Below, piece by piece: positions 1-7,703 of a DNA stretch of 64,000 bases (the first letter of the stretch is position 1; every line of letters starts with the position of its first letter). The DNA lies in NCBI RefSeq assembly GCF_000010725.1, contig NC_013854.1, positions 711,001 to 775,000 on the forward strand. The letters run 5' to 3'. The notes under the pieces were generated by a model. It worked only from the letters and a program-made list of their open reading frames with translations. It was not told the origin of the DNA and searched no databases. Position numbers and translations under genes: made by a program. The DNA is from Azospirillum sp. B510. GTDB lineage: Bacteria > Pseudomonadota > Alphaproteobacteria > Azospirillales > Azospirillaceae.

Positions 1-303
1 GACCGCGACGGCACCACCAGCGAGCCGGGATTCGTCCGGCTGGTGGCGGAGACCCTGCGCGGTTTCGGCCATCGCGTGGCGATCAACGATCCCTACAAGG
101 GGGTGGAACTGCTGGCGCGCTACGGCGAGCCGGCGCGCGGCCGCCATTCGATCCAGCTCGAGATCAACCGGCGCCTCTACATGAACGAGGACACGCTGGA
201 ACGCCACGACGGTTTCGTCCGGCTGAAGGGCGAGATCGACATGCTGATCCGCCGCATCGCCGACTATGCCGGCCAGCATGTCCTGGGCCGCGCCGCGGAA
301 TAG
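1..303 (+). CDS. N-formylglutamate amidohydrolase, C-terminal part (cut by window edge)
   Basis: The reading frame is open from base 1, so the start lies outside the window. The visible 100 residues include DRDGTTSEPGF near the start, a run with VAINDPYKG, and RHSIQLEINRRLYMNE, which are typical of the C-terminal half of N-formylglutamate deformylase/amidohydrolase proteins (HutG-like). These zinc hydrolases release glutamate from N-formylglutamate in histidine breakdown. In alphaproteobacteria the family also occurs as stand-alone paralogs outside hut operons, so the exact substrate cannot be fixed here. The stop is followed by a 79-bp gap to a convergent DUF1476 gene. Confidence 0.8.
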   Translation, partial: DRDGTTSEPGFVRLVAETLRGFGHRVAINDPYKGVELLARYGEPARGRHSIQLEINRRLYMNEDTLERHDGFVRLKGEIDMLIRRIADYAGQHVLGRAAE

Positions 304-382
304 GGAACGCGTGACGGATCGCCCGCCGCCGGCGGCGGCGGGGTCCCGGCGGGCGGATTGGCGGGAGCTTGGCGGAGCCCGG

Positions 383-703
383 TCAGTCCCGGTTCACCTG
401 CTGCCGCGCGATGTCGAGGAACTGCGCCATCTGCTTCTCCACCCGGTGATCGGAGATGTCGACGCCGCGGGCGTGCAGGTCGGTGCGCAGCCGGTCGCGG
501 ATGTCGTGCGGGCCGGGGGTGGCGATGTCGGTGTCCACGATCTGGCGGGCATAGGCCTCGGCCTCGGCCCCGGACAGCCCCATCAGGTCGGCGGCCCATT
601 CGCCGGCCAGCCGGTCGCGCCGGGCGCGGATGCGGAAGAGCAGGTCCTCGTCGTGCTGGAACTTGGTCTCGAAGGCCTTTTCGCGGTCGTCGAAGGTCGT
701 CAT
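383..703 (-). CDS. DUF1476 protein, ATP synthase zeta-type inhibitor
   Basis: The 106-residue protein starts MTTFDDREKAFETKFQHDE and continues with RARRDRLAGEWAADLMGL and a YARQIVDTDI segment. This matches the DUF1476 family, whose Paracoccus member is the zeta subunit that inhibits the F1 ATPase by inserting its N-terminus. It is soluble and mostly helical. A good ribosome site (AAAGGAG) lies 8-10 bases before the ATG at 703. In many alphaproteobacteria the gene sits by purine genes, as here with purC and purS about 1 kb away on the other strand. Confidence 0.85.
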   Translation of the reverse strand: MTTFDDREKAFETKFQHDEDLLFRIRARRDRLAGEWAADLMGLSGAEAEAYARQIVDTDIATPGPHDIRDRLRTDLHARGVDISDHRVEKQMAQFLDIARQQVNRD

Positions 704-875
704 GGGACCCAGGCTCCTTTATTGGTTTCACTCCCCTTGGTAAGGATTATATAGCCCGGACGCGGGGTCCGTCACTGTCCCGCCGCGTCGCAGCCGAAGA
801 TATTCCGCAACGTCTTCCAAAGCGTCGTCCGGCACCGCGTTTTCGAAGACCGCATCACGACAGACAGGGCAAGGC

Positions 876-1649
876 ATGTGCAGCGTGATCCTCCTGCGTA
901 GACCGGACGCGACCTGGCCGCTGGCCCTCGCCGGGAACCGTGACGAGATGGCCGGGCGGCCCTGGCGGCCCCCCGCCCGCCATTGGCCCGACCGCCCCAA
1001 TGTGGTCGCCGGTCTCGACGAGCTGGCCGGCGGCTCCTGGATGGGGCTGAACGACGAGGGGGTGGCGGCGGTCATCCTCAACCGCTTCGGCACGCTGGGG
1101 CCGGAGGCCGGCAAGCGCTCGCGCGGCGAGCTGGTGCTGGACGCGCTCGACCATGCCGACGCCGCCGACGCGGCGCGCGGCTTCGCCCATCTCGACATCC
1201 GCGCCTACCGCCCCTTCAATCTGGTGATCGCCGACAACCGCGACGCCTATCTGGTGGTCCATCGCGGCGCCAACCCGCGCCACCGGCCGGAGGTGTCGTC
1301 GATCCCCGCCGGCGTCCACATGCTGACCGCCTTCGAGCTGGACGACCCGCAGGATCCGCGCACCGCCTTCTACCGCCCGCTGTTCGCCCATGCCGTGCCG
1401 CCCTCCGCCGACGCCGCCGACGCGGAGTCCTTCGGCTGGGGCGGCTGGCCCGAGCTGATGGGCAGCCGCATCTGGGAGGGGACGCCGGACGAGCGCGGCG
1501 CCATGGACTTCCTGCTGCCCGGCGGCTTCGGCACCTCGTCCAGCTCGCTGCTGGCGCTGCCCGCGGTGGAGCGCCCGGACCTGAAGCCGATCTGGCGCTT
1601 CGCCCCCGGCCGCCCGCACGCCGTGGACTATGCGCCGGTGGCGCTGTGA
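876..1649 (+). CDS. NRDE family (TANGO2-like) protein
   Basis: The 257-residue protein begins MCSVILLRRP, with Cys2 at the position expected for the family, and has the diagnostic AGNRDE motif at about residues 19-24. Later segments such as GGSWMGLNDEGVAAVILNR and a central NLVIADNRDAYLV stretch fit the NRDE/TANGO2 family, which has an Ntn-hydrolase-like fold. The biochemical role in bacteria is not established; the eukaryotic homolog is linked to haem or lipid handling. It lies alone between the divergent DUF1476 gene and purC. No signal peptide or membrane segment is visible. Confidence 0.75.
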   Translation: MCSVILLRRPDATWPLALAGNRDEMAGRPWRPPARHWPDRPNVVAGLDELAGGSWMGLNDEGVAAVILNRFGTLGPEAGKRSRGELVLDALDHADAADAARGFAHLDIRAYRPFNLVIADNRDAYLVVHRGANPRHRPEVSSIPAGVHMLTAFELDDPQDPRTAFYRPLFAHAVPPSADAADAESFGWGGWPELMGSRIWEGTPDERGAMDFLLPGGFGTSSSSLLALPAVERPDLKPIWRFAPGRPHAVDYAPVAL

Positions 1650-1790
1650 GGAATGGAGCGGCGGCGGCACAATCCTGCCCTCCGCCCCCCGTCGTTGTGT
1701 TCGCTCCCCCGGCTTGCTATATCACTGAAGCACATTCCTGGGCCGGCAAGCTCGCTTGACCGGTCCTTACGTATTTGGACGAAACACGCG

Positions 1791-2555
1791 ATGACACGAC
1801 GCCGGCGCATCTACGAAGGCAAGGCCAAGGTACTCTTCGAAGGTCCGGAGCCGGGCACCCTGGTGCAGTACTTCAAGGACGACGCCACCGCCTTCAACAA
1901 CCAGAAGAAGGGCGTCATCACCGGCAAGGGGGTGCTGAACAACCGCATCTCCGAGTATCTGATGAGCCGCCTGTCCGAGATCGGCGTGCCGACGCACTTC
2001 ATGCGCCGCCTGAACATGCGCGAGCAGCTGGTGCGCGAGGTGGAGATCATCCCGATCGAGGTCGTCGTGCGCAACGTCGCCGCCGGCAGCCTGTCGAGCC
2101 GCTTCGGCATTCCCGAGGGCACGCCGCTGCCGCGCTCGATCATCGAGTATTATTACAAGTCGGACGAGCTGAACGACCCGATGGTCTCGGAGGAGCACAT
2201 CACCGCCTTCGGCTGGGCGGCTCCGCAGGATCTCGACGACATGGTCGCGCTCAGCTTGCGCGTGAACGACTATCTCTCCGGCCTCTTCCTCGGCATCGGC
2301 CTGCGGCTGGTGGACTTCAAGCTGGAGTTCGGCCGGCTGTGGGAAAATGAGGAGATGCGCATCGTCCTGGCGGACGAGATCAGCCCCGACAATTGCCGGC
2401 TGTGGGACGTCAAGACCAACGAGAAGCTCGACAAGGACCGTTTCCGCCAGGATCTGGGCCGTGTCGAGGAAGCCTATCAGGAGGTCGCGCGGCGCCTCGG
2501 CATCCTGCCGGAAGGCGGGCCGAGCGACGTCAAGGGTCCCAAGACGATCCAGTGA
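1791..2555 (+). CDS. purC: Phosphoribosylaminoimidazole-succinocarboxamide synthase (SAICAR synthetase)
   Basis: This cytoplasmic enzyme joins CAIR and aspartate using ATP in purine synthesis. The 254 residues are the usual length. The N-terminus has [17 protein letters not shown], followed by [45 protein letters not shown] and [13 protein letters not shown], all hallmarks of PurC. The ATG at 1791 was chosen because the family normally begins just before RRIYEGKAK; a longer in-frame extension has no family match. The ribosome site is weak. purS follows after 48 bp, suggesting co-transcription, but purQ and purL are absent downstream. Confidence 0.96.
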   Translation: MTRRRRIYEGKAKVLFEGPEPGTLVQYFKDDATAFNNQKKGVITGKGVLNNRISEYLMSRLSEIGVPTHFMRRLNMREQLVREVEIIPIEVVVRNVAAGSLSSRFGIPEGTPLPRSIIEYYYKSDELNDPMVSEEHITAFGWAAPQDLDDMVALSLRVNDYLSGLFLGIGLRLVDFKLEFGRLWENEEMRIVLADEISPDNCRLWDVKTNEKLDKDRFRQDLGRVEEAYQEVARRLGILPEGGPSDVKGPKTIQ

Positions 2556-2603
2556 TCAGTTACCATCCCCTTCCACCAACACCCCAAAACGAGCGGACAT
2601 CCG

Positions 2604-2846
2604 ATGAAGGCCAAGGTTCACGTCACCCTCAAGCGCGGCGTTCTCGACCCCCAGGGCAAGGCCATCGCGCACGCGCTGCACACGCTGGGCTTCGACGGCG
2701 TCGAGGACGTCCGCGCCGGCAAGGTGATCGAGCTCCAGCTCAAGAGCACCGACGAGGCGACCGCCCGCAAGGAGGTCGAGGCGATGTGCGGCAAGCTGCT
2801 CGCCAACACCGTGATCGAGGATTACGCCATCGAGCTGGTGGCCTGA
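2604..2846 (+). CDS. purS: Phosphoribosylformylglycinamidine synthase subunit PurS
   Basis: PurS is the small structural subunit that bridges PurQ and PurL in the three-part FGAM synthetase. The 80-residue protein has the family pattern: KAKVHVTLKRGVLDPQGKAI, HALHTLGFDGVEDVRAGK and a C-terminal CGKLLANTVIEDYAIEL. A purine-rich stretch (GAGCGGA) precedes the ATG. It directly follows purC. Its usual partners purQ and purL would be expected next, but a DNA glycosylase gene begins 31 bp later, so the complex must be completed from elsewhere in the genome. Confidence 0.95.
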   Translation: MKAKVHVTLKRGVLDPQGKAIAHALHTLGFDGVEDVRAGKVIELQLKSTDEATARKEVEAMCGKLLANTVIEDYAIELVA

Positions 2847-2877
2847 TCCACCCGGTCCGGGGCATGGGGCGCGGCCG

Positions 2878-3504
2878 ATGAGCATCGCCTATCTGGCCGC
2901 GCTCGACCCCATCTTCGCCGAATGCCTGCGTGTCGGCGGCCCGGTGATCCGCGACTTCGTCCGGCCGACCGGCTTCGTCGGCCTGCTGCGCATGGTGATG
3001 GAGCAGCAGCTGTCCACCAAGGTGGCGCTGGCGCTCTGGGCCAAATTGCAGGAGCGGGTCGGCGGCCCGGTGACGCCCGAGGCGATCCTGGCGCTCGACG
3101 ATGAGGCTTTGCGTGCCTGCGGCTTCTCCCGCCAGAAGATCGGCTATGCCCGCGGCCTCGCCGAGGCGGCGGCGGGCGGCCTGCTCGATTTCGACATCAT
3201 CCATGACCTGCCCGACGAGGAGGCGATCGCCCGGCTCGTCGCGCTGAAGGGCATCGGCCGCTGGAGCGCCGAGGTCTATCTGATGGCCGCGCTCGACCGG
3301 CCGGATATCTGGCCGGTCGGCGATCTGGCGATCCAGCTCGGCGTCCAGCGGCTGAAGGGCTGGGCGGACAGGCCGACGGCCAAACAGCTGATCGAGGTGG
3401 CGGAGCCTTGGCGGCCATACCGTTCGCTGGCCGCCAGGCTGGTCTGGCATCATTACGTGGCGCTTCAGGAGCAGGCGAGGGCGGCGCGCAAGGCCCGCCC
3501 GTGA
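2878..3504 (+). CDS. DNA-3-methyladenine glycosylase II (AlkA/HhH-GPD family)
   Basis: The 208-residue protein is a helix-hairpin-helix base-excision glycosylase that removes alkylated purines. The hairpin reads LKGIGRWSA (about 123-131) and the catalytic aspartate is in WPVGDLAIQ, at residue 149. There are no C-terminal cysteines, so it lacks the Fe-S cluster of the Nth/MutY branch. It is shorter than E. coli AlkA because the N-terminal TBP-like domain is missing, as in the Mag1-type subgroup. It follows purS by 31 bp on the same strand and may be read through from the purine promoter. Confidence 0.88.
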   Translation: MSIAYLAALDPIFAECLRVGGPVIRDFVRPTGFVGLLRMVMEQQLSTKVALALWAKLQERVGGPVTPEAILALDDEALRACGFSRQKIGYARGLAEAAAGGLLDFDIIHDLPDEEAIARLVALKGIGRWSAEVYLMAALDRPDIWPVGDLAIQLGVQRLKGWADRPTAKQLIEVAEPWRPYRSLAARLVWHHYVALQEQARAARKARP

Positions 3505-3510
3505 GAGCCT

Positions 3511-4491
3511 TCACCCCGCCAGCACCGGCAGCCGCCATCCCGCCAGCGTGATCTCCACCGGCAGCCGCGCCAGCACATCGCCGTCGCCCTGCACCGCGTC
3601 GGCGAACAGCCCGTCGCCTGCCGGCCCCTCGATCCGCACGCGCTTGGCCGTCACCACCCGGTAATCCGGGAAATGGGCCAGCCGTCCGCCGGTGACGCCC
3701 CAGACATAGCGCAGCGCGTTCAACCGCCCGCCGCGCGGGAACAGGCAGACATGCAGTTCCGGCTCGGTCAGCCGGGCATCGGGCGCGCAGACGAACCGGC
3801 CGCCGTAGAAATGTCCCTTGGCGACGATCACCGACGCCACCTCCTGCGCTTCGCCGTCGTCGAGCGTGACGAGATAGCGGTGGTCGGGCCGGGTCGCCAG
3901 CTGGACCAGCGTTTCCGCCACATAGGCGCCCTTGCCGATCAGCCGCTTCACCTGTGGATCGACCTGCTCCACCACCCGGGCGTCCAGCCCGACCCCGGCC
4001 ATCATCGAAAAGATGCGGCCATTGGCCTGGGCCGGCCAGATCACCGCCCGCCGCCCGCCGGCGATCGCCGCGGCGATGGCGTCCGCATCGGTGCCCAGCC
4101 CCAGTTCGGCGGCCAGCACATTGGCGGTCCCCATCGGCACGATGCCGAGCGGCAGCGGCCGCCCCGCTTCCGCATGGATCGCCAAGCCGTTGATGACCTC
4201 GTTGATGGTGCCGTCGCCGCCGGCGGCGATCACGGCATCGACGCTGGCGGGATCGGCGGCGCGGGCGAACTCCTCGGCATCGCCGCGCTTGCCGGTCGGC
4301 TTGACGGCGACGCTCAGCCCACGGGCCTCCAGCCGGGCGACCACGGCGCGCAGCCGCCGCGCCCGCCGGCCGCCGGCCGTCGGATTGTGGATCACCAGAA
4401 GCCGCCGTACCTTGATCGCCGCATCGCCGCCATGGCCGCCATCGCCGGCGTCGATCGCCGGACCTTCATCCATCAGCACCGTGTCACGCAC
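3511..4491 (-). CDS. Diacylglycerol kinase / YegS-type lipid kinase
   Basis: The protein belongs to the DAGK catalytic family, which phosphorylates diacylglycerol or related lipids with ATP. It shows VIHNPTAGGRRARRL after a roughly 30-residue variable N-terminus, the ATP-binding AAGGDGTINEVINGL, and PMGTANVLAAELGL, the usual third motif. Length (326 aa) fits soluble YegS/DgkB-like enzymes and there are no membrane segments. A second in-frame ATG at 4473 could be the true start. It is divergent from the metallophosphoesterase/GT4 pair, sharing an intergenic region of about 200 bp, which suggests a link to diacylglycerol recycling. Sphingosine-like substrates cannot be excluded. Confidence 0.85.
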   Translation of the reverse strand: MRDTVLMDEGPAIDAGDGGHGGDAAIKVRRLLVIHNPTAGGRRARRLRAVVARLEARGLSVAVKPTGKRGDAEEFARAADPASVDAVIAAGGDGTINEVINGLAIHAEAGRPLPLGIVPMGTANVLAAELGLGTDADAIAAAIAGGRRAVIWPAQANGRIFSMMAGVGLDARVVEQVDPQVKRLIGKGAYVAETLVQLATRPDHRYLVTLDDGEAQEVASVIVAKGHFYGGRFVCAPDARLTEPELHVCLFPRGGRLNALRYVWGVTGGRLAHFPDYRVVTAKRVRIEGPAGDGLFADAVQGDGDVLARLPVEITLAGWRLPVLAG

Positions 4492-4581
4492 CGATTCGCT
4501 CTCCCTGACCGGCGCATGGGGCGCCTTCTGTTGCGGAATTTTGAAGGATTTGCGGCTCTGTCATTTCGGTAAAAAATCAAT

Positions 4582-4610
4582 GCTGTGACAGCGCGCGAAA
4601 TTGCTGTGAC
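4582..4610. promoter_or_regulatory. Direct repeat GCTGTGAC x2 in divergent promoter region
   Basis: Two copies of GCTGTGAC lie at 4582-4589 and 4603-4610, 21 bp apart (two helical turns), between the divergent lipid kinase and metallophosphoesterase genes. A lone CTGTCAT at 4558-4564 resembles half of a PHO box. No complete PHO box with the 4-bp spacer was found, so a PhoB site is only a possibility. Confidence 0.3.
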
Positions 4611-4710
4611 GAATAGGTGCGGTCATCTCAAATGATTGTCAAGGTAGGTGCTTTCCTTTATACCGCAGTTGTCTTGATGGCCACCGGTCATGGCGACGAC
4701 GGAGCGGAAG

Positions 4711-5532
4711 ATGGACGCCGTCCCAGCGGTCAAGCGTTACCGCAGCATTTGGATATCCGACGTTCATCTGGGAACGCGCGGTTGTCAGGCGGAACTGCTT
4801 CTGGATTTCCTGAAGCACACCGAATCGGATCACCTGTTTCTTGTCGGCGATATCGTCGACGGCTGGCGGTTGAAGAAAAGCTGGTACTGGCCGCAGGCGC
4901 ACAATGACGTGGTGCAGAAGATCATGCGCCGCGCCCGCAAGGGGGTGGAGGTCTATTACATCCCCGGCAACCATGACGAGGCGGCGCGCGACTATGTCGG
5001 GCTGCAATTCGGCGGGGTGCAGGTGGTGGATGAATGGATCCACACCACCGCCGACGGCAAGCGGCTGCTGATCACCCATGGCGACAAGTTCGACGCTGTG
5101 GTGCGCTATGCCAAATGGCTGGCCCTGCTGGGCGACCATGCCTATGTCGCGCTGCTTCAGGTCAACACCGCCTTTAATTGGATTCGCCGCAAGCTCGGCT
5201 TCAATTACTGGTCACTGTCGGCCTACCTGAAGCACAAGGCGAAGACCGCCGTCGAATTCATCGGCAAATATGAAGAGGCGCTGGGCGAGGAAGCCCGCCG
5301 GCGCAAGGTCGACGGCGTCGTCTGCGGCCACATCCACACCGCCGAGATGCGTGACATCGAAGGAATCCTCTATTGCAACGACGGCGATTGGGTCGAGTCC
5401 TGCACCGCCTTGGTCGAGCACGACAATGGCGCGCTGGAGATCATCCATTGGGCGGAGGTCATGGCCCGGCGGGTGCCGGCCACCAGCCCCGGCACGGACA
5501 AGATCACGGCGAAGGAACGGGAAGCGGCGTGA
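4711..5532 (+). CDS. Calcineurin-like metallophosphoesterase (LpxH-like; candidate phospholipase C PlcP)
   Basis: The metallophosphoesterase motifs are complete: ISDVHLG, VGDIVDGW, IPGNHDE, THGDKFD and CGHIHTAEM, so a two-metal centre should form. Such proteins are often named UDP-2,3-diacylglucosamine diphosphatase. The WRLKKSWYWPQ and HNDVVQKIMRRARKG segments are, from memory, closer to rhizobial PlcP, which cleaves phospholipids to diacylglycerol under phosphate limitation. The ATG at 4711 is preferred because GGAG lies 6 bases before it; an ATG at 4690 would add seven residues. The stop overlaps the next gene by 4 bases, so the two are translationally coupled. LpxH activity remains the alternative. 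Confidence 0.8.
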   Translation: MDAVPAVKRYRSIWISDVHLGTRGCQAELLLDFLKHTESDHLFLVGDIVDGWRLKKSWYWPQAHNDVVQKIMRRARKGVEVYYIPGNHDEAARDYVGLQFGGVQVVDEWIHTTADGKRLLITHGDKFDAVVRYAKWLALLGDHAYVALLQVNTAFNWIRRKLGFNYWSLSAYLKHKAKTAVEFIGKYEEALGEEARRRKVDGVVCGHIHTAEMRDIEGILYCNDGDWVESCTALVEHDNGALEIIHWAEVMARRVPATSPGTDKITAKEREAA

Positions 5533-6527
5533 ACATCCTGATCGTCAGCGACGCGTGGCACCCGCAGGTGAACGGCGTCGTGCGCACCATCGGCACCGTC
5601 CGCCAGGAACTGGAGGCGATGGGCCATTCCGTCGAGGTGATCGGCCCCGACCGTTTCCGCACCCTGCCGATGCCGACATATCCGGAAATCCGGCTGGCGT
5701 TGGGGGCCAAGCGCCGGCTGTGGGCGATGATCGAGGGCATGCGCCCCGACTGCATCCACATCGCCACCGAAGGGCCGCTGGGTTTCGCGGCGCGGGCCTA
5801 TTGCCTGAAGCATGGCAAGCCCTTCACCACCGCCTACCACACCCGCTTCCCCGAATATGTGCGCGACCGCGCGCCGATTCCGCTGGCCCTGTCCTACGCG
5901 GTGGTCCGCCGGTTCCACAAGCCGTCCTCGGCGGTGATGGTGGCGACCCAGACCATCGAGGACGCGCTGAAGGGCCGCGGCTTCACCAACATCCGCCGCT
6001 GGACCCGCGGCGTCGACACCGAGCTGTTCCATCCCCGCGACAAGGGCTTCCTCGACCTGCCGCGCCCGGTGTCGATGTATGTCGGCCGCGTCGCGGTGGA
6101 AAAGAACCTGGAGGATTTCCTGCGCCTCGACCTGCCCGGCACCAAGGTGGTGGTCGGCGACGGTCCGGCGCGGGAGGACCTGCAACGCAAATACCCCGGC
6201 GTCCATTGGGTCGGCGCCAAGCATGGCGAGGATCTCGCCAGGCATTACGCCGCCGCCGACGTCTTCGTCTTCCCGTCGCGCACCGACACCTTCGGGTTGG
6301 TCCTGCTGGAGGCGCTGGCCTCGGGCGTGCCGGTGGCCGCATATCCGGTGCCGGGGCCGCTCGATGTGGTGAACGGTTCGGGCGCCGGCTGCCTGGACGA
6401 GGATCTGAAGCGGGCGGTCGAAGGCGCGCTGACGATTTCCGGCGAGAAGTGCCGCGACTATGCGCTGGGCTATTCCTGGCGGAGGTCGGCCGAACAGTTC
6501 CTGTCGAACCTGCGGCCCTTCACCTGA
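5529..6527 (+). CDS. GT4 family glycosyltransferase (possible diacylglycerol glycosyltransferase)
   Basis: The 332-residue GT-B enzyme starts with GTG at 5529, overlapping the previous stop. It begins MNILIVSDAWHPQVNGVVRT, the usual GT4 N-terminus. It has YHTRFPEYVRDRAP in the acceptor half, VAVEKNLEDFL and VVGDGPAREDL at the donor domain, and DVFVFPSRTDTFGLVLLEALASG with the EX7E-type nucleotide-sugar motif. It resembles MgtA-like alpha-mannosyl/glucosyltransferases. Coupling to a PlcP-like phosphoesterase suggests a glycolipid role (Agt-like), but the sugar and acceptor cannot be read from sequence. No signal peptide is seen. Confidence 0.82.
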   Translation: MNILIVSDAWHPQVNGVVRTIGTVRQELEAMGHSVEVIGPDRFRTLPMPTYPEIRLALGAKRRLWAMIEGMRPDCIHIATEGPLGFAARAYCLKHGKPFTTAYHTRFPEYVRDRAPIPLALSYAVVRRFHKPSSAVMVATQTIEDALKGRGFTNIRRWTRGVDTELFHPRDKGFLDLPRPVSMYVGRVAVEKNLEDFLRLDLPGTKVVVGDGPAREDLQRKYPGVHWVGAKHGEDLARHYAAADVFVFPSRTDTFGLVLLEALASGVPVAAYPVPGPLDVVNGSGAGCLDEDLKRAVEGALTISGEKCRDYALGYSWRRSAEQFLSNLRPFT

Positions 6528-6561
6528 CCGCTTCCGGCCGGCGCGGTTCCGCCGTGCGGTT

Positions 6562-7398
6562 TCAGCCGGCGCGGTCTCCGGCGAGCGGCGGCGTTTCCCG
6601 CCGCCGCTGCCCGACACCGCCGCCGTTCCTCAGGCGTTGGCGCAGCAGCAGGCGCGTGCGTGCCCGCGCGTCGTCCACCAGCGGGACGATCGCCAGCAGC
6701 ACCAGGAAGCCGGCCAGCGGGACGGTGCTGATATAGCCGACATATTTGAAGCCGGCCGCGCCGATGACGCCGCCGCCGCAGAAGGCGGTCAGCAGGGCGA
6801 ACAGCACGCCCAGACGCGGCCAGTTCGCGTGCACCGGCTGGTAGCGCGCCGATTCCTTGCCGAGATTGATGTAGACCAGCTTGCCCAGCTCGATCCCGAT
6901 GTCGGTGACGACGCCGGTCATGTGGGTGGTGCGGATCTCCGCGTTGGAGACCTTGGTGATGATGGCGTTCTGCAACCCCATGATGAAGCACAGCAGCAGA
7001 ACCGTCGCCGGGGTGAACAGCGCCCGGTGTTCGTCCAGGCTGTTGCCGAGAAACCCGAATCCCAGCAGCAGCAACGCCTCCCAGAACAGCGGGTAGGCAT
7101 AGGCGCTGTGCATGCGGTGATGCCGGCCCCAGCTGATGAGGATCGTCGAATAGGCGGCGCCCGAGGCGAAGGACGCCACCGACGCCAGCCCGGTCGCCAG
7201 CGCCACGAGATTCCCCAGCACCAGATTGTCGGCGATGGACGAGACGATGCCGGACATGTGCGAGGTGTATTGCAGAACCGCCAGCAGCCCGCCCGCGTTG
7301 ATCGCCCCGGCGACGAAGGCCAGCGACACGCCGAGATGGATGTTGGCGCGTCTGGTTCGCTTGGTCTCCGAGATCGAACGGAGAAATGAGACCGGCAT
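6562..7398 (-). CDS. DUF1275 (YoaK family) membrane protein
   Basis: The protein has about six hydrophobic helices and the DUF1275 pattern: VAGAINAGGLLAVLQYTSHMSGIVSSIAD, LISWGRHHRMHSAYAYPL, LCFIMGLQNAIITKVSNAEIRTTHMTGVVTDIGIELG. Members are inner-membrane proteins of unknown function. The ATG at 7398 was chosen because residues upstream in the longer frame are unlike a signal or helix. The last 30 residues are Arg-rich (RARTRLLLRQRLRNGGG) and probably cytoplasmic. It is convergent with the GT4 gene, 34 bp away. Confidence 0.8.
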   Translation of the reverse strand: MPVSFLRSISETKRTRRANIHLGVSLAFVAGAINAGGLLAVLQYTSHMSGIVSSIADNLVLGNLVALATGLASVASFASGAAYSTILISWGRHHRMHSAYAYPLFWEALLLLGFGFLGNSLDEHRALFTPATVLLLCFIMGLQNAIITKVSNAEIRTTHMTGVVTDIGIELGKLVYINLGKESARYQPVHANWPRLGVLFALLTAFCGGGVIGAAGFKYVGYISTVPLAGFLVLLAIVPLVDDARARTRLLLRQRLRNGGGVGQRRRETPPLAGDRAG

Positions 7399-7703
7399 GC
7401 TGCACCGTGGGACGGAGGGTTGCAAACCAGGATAGCGGATGGACGGGGCCGGGGACAATGCGGCGGGGTGGCGGCAGGGATGCCGAGACGGCGTGGATTG
7501 AAGCGGTGGGCGCGGCTGTTCGTTCCCCTTGGTCCGGTTCGCGCTTCATGGTTCCTTCGTCGGGCCTGCGCCACTCCATCGCACCGGCCCCTGTTATGAA
7601 GCGGTGGCCGCGTGCTAAGGTGCCGCCGGGCGCGCGGCCGGTGGTCCGTATCGGGGGGACCGGCGACGCGCCCGTTGTCGTATGTTTCCAGTTCCGGACC
7701 TTG
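7399..7703. other. Intergenic region between DUF1275 and waaA
   Basis: About 305 bp separate two divergent genes. It presumably holds both promoters. No clear operator, riboswitch or small gene was recognised. Several in-frame starts upstream of waaA exist, but the extension has no family match. Confidence 0.4.

Noticed and set aside
4558..4564. CTGTCAT considered as a PHO box
   Set aside because: No second half-site lies 4 bases away on either strand; kept only as a weak observation.
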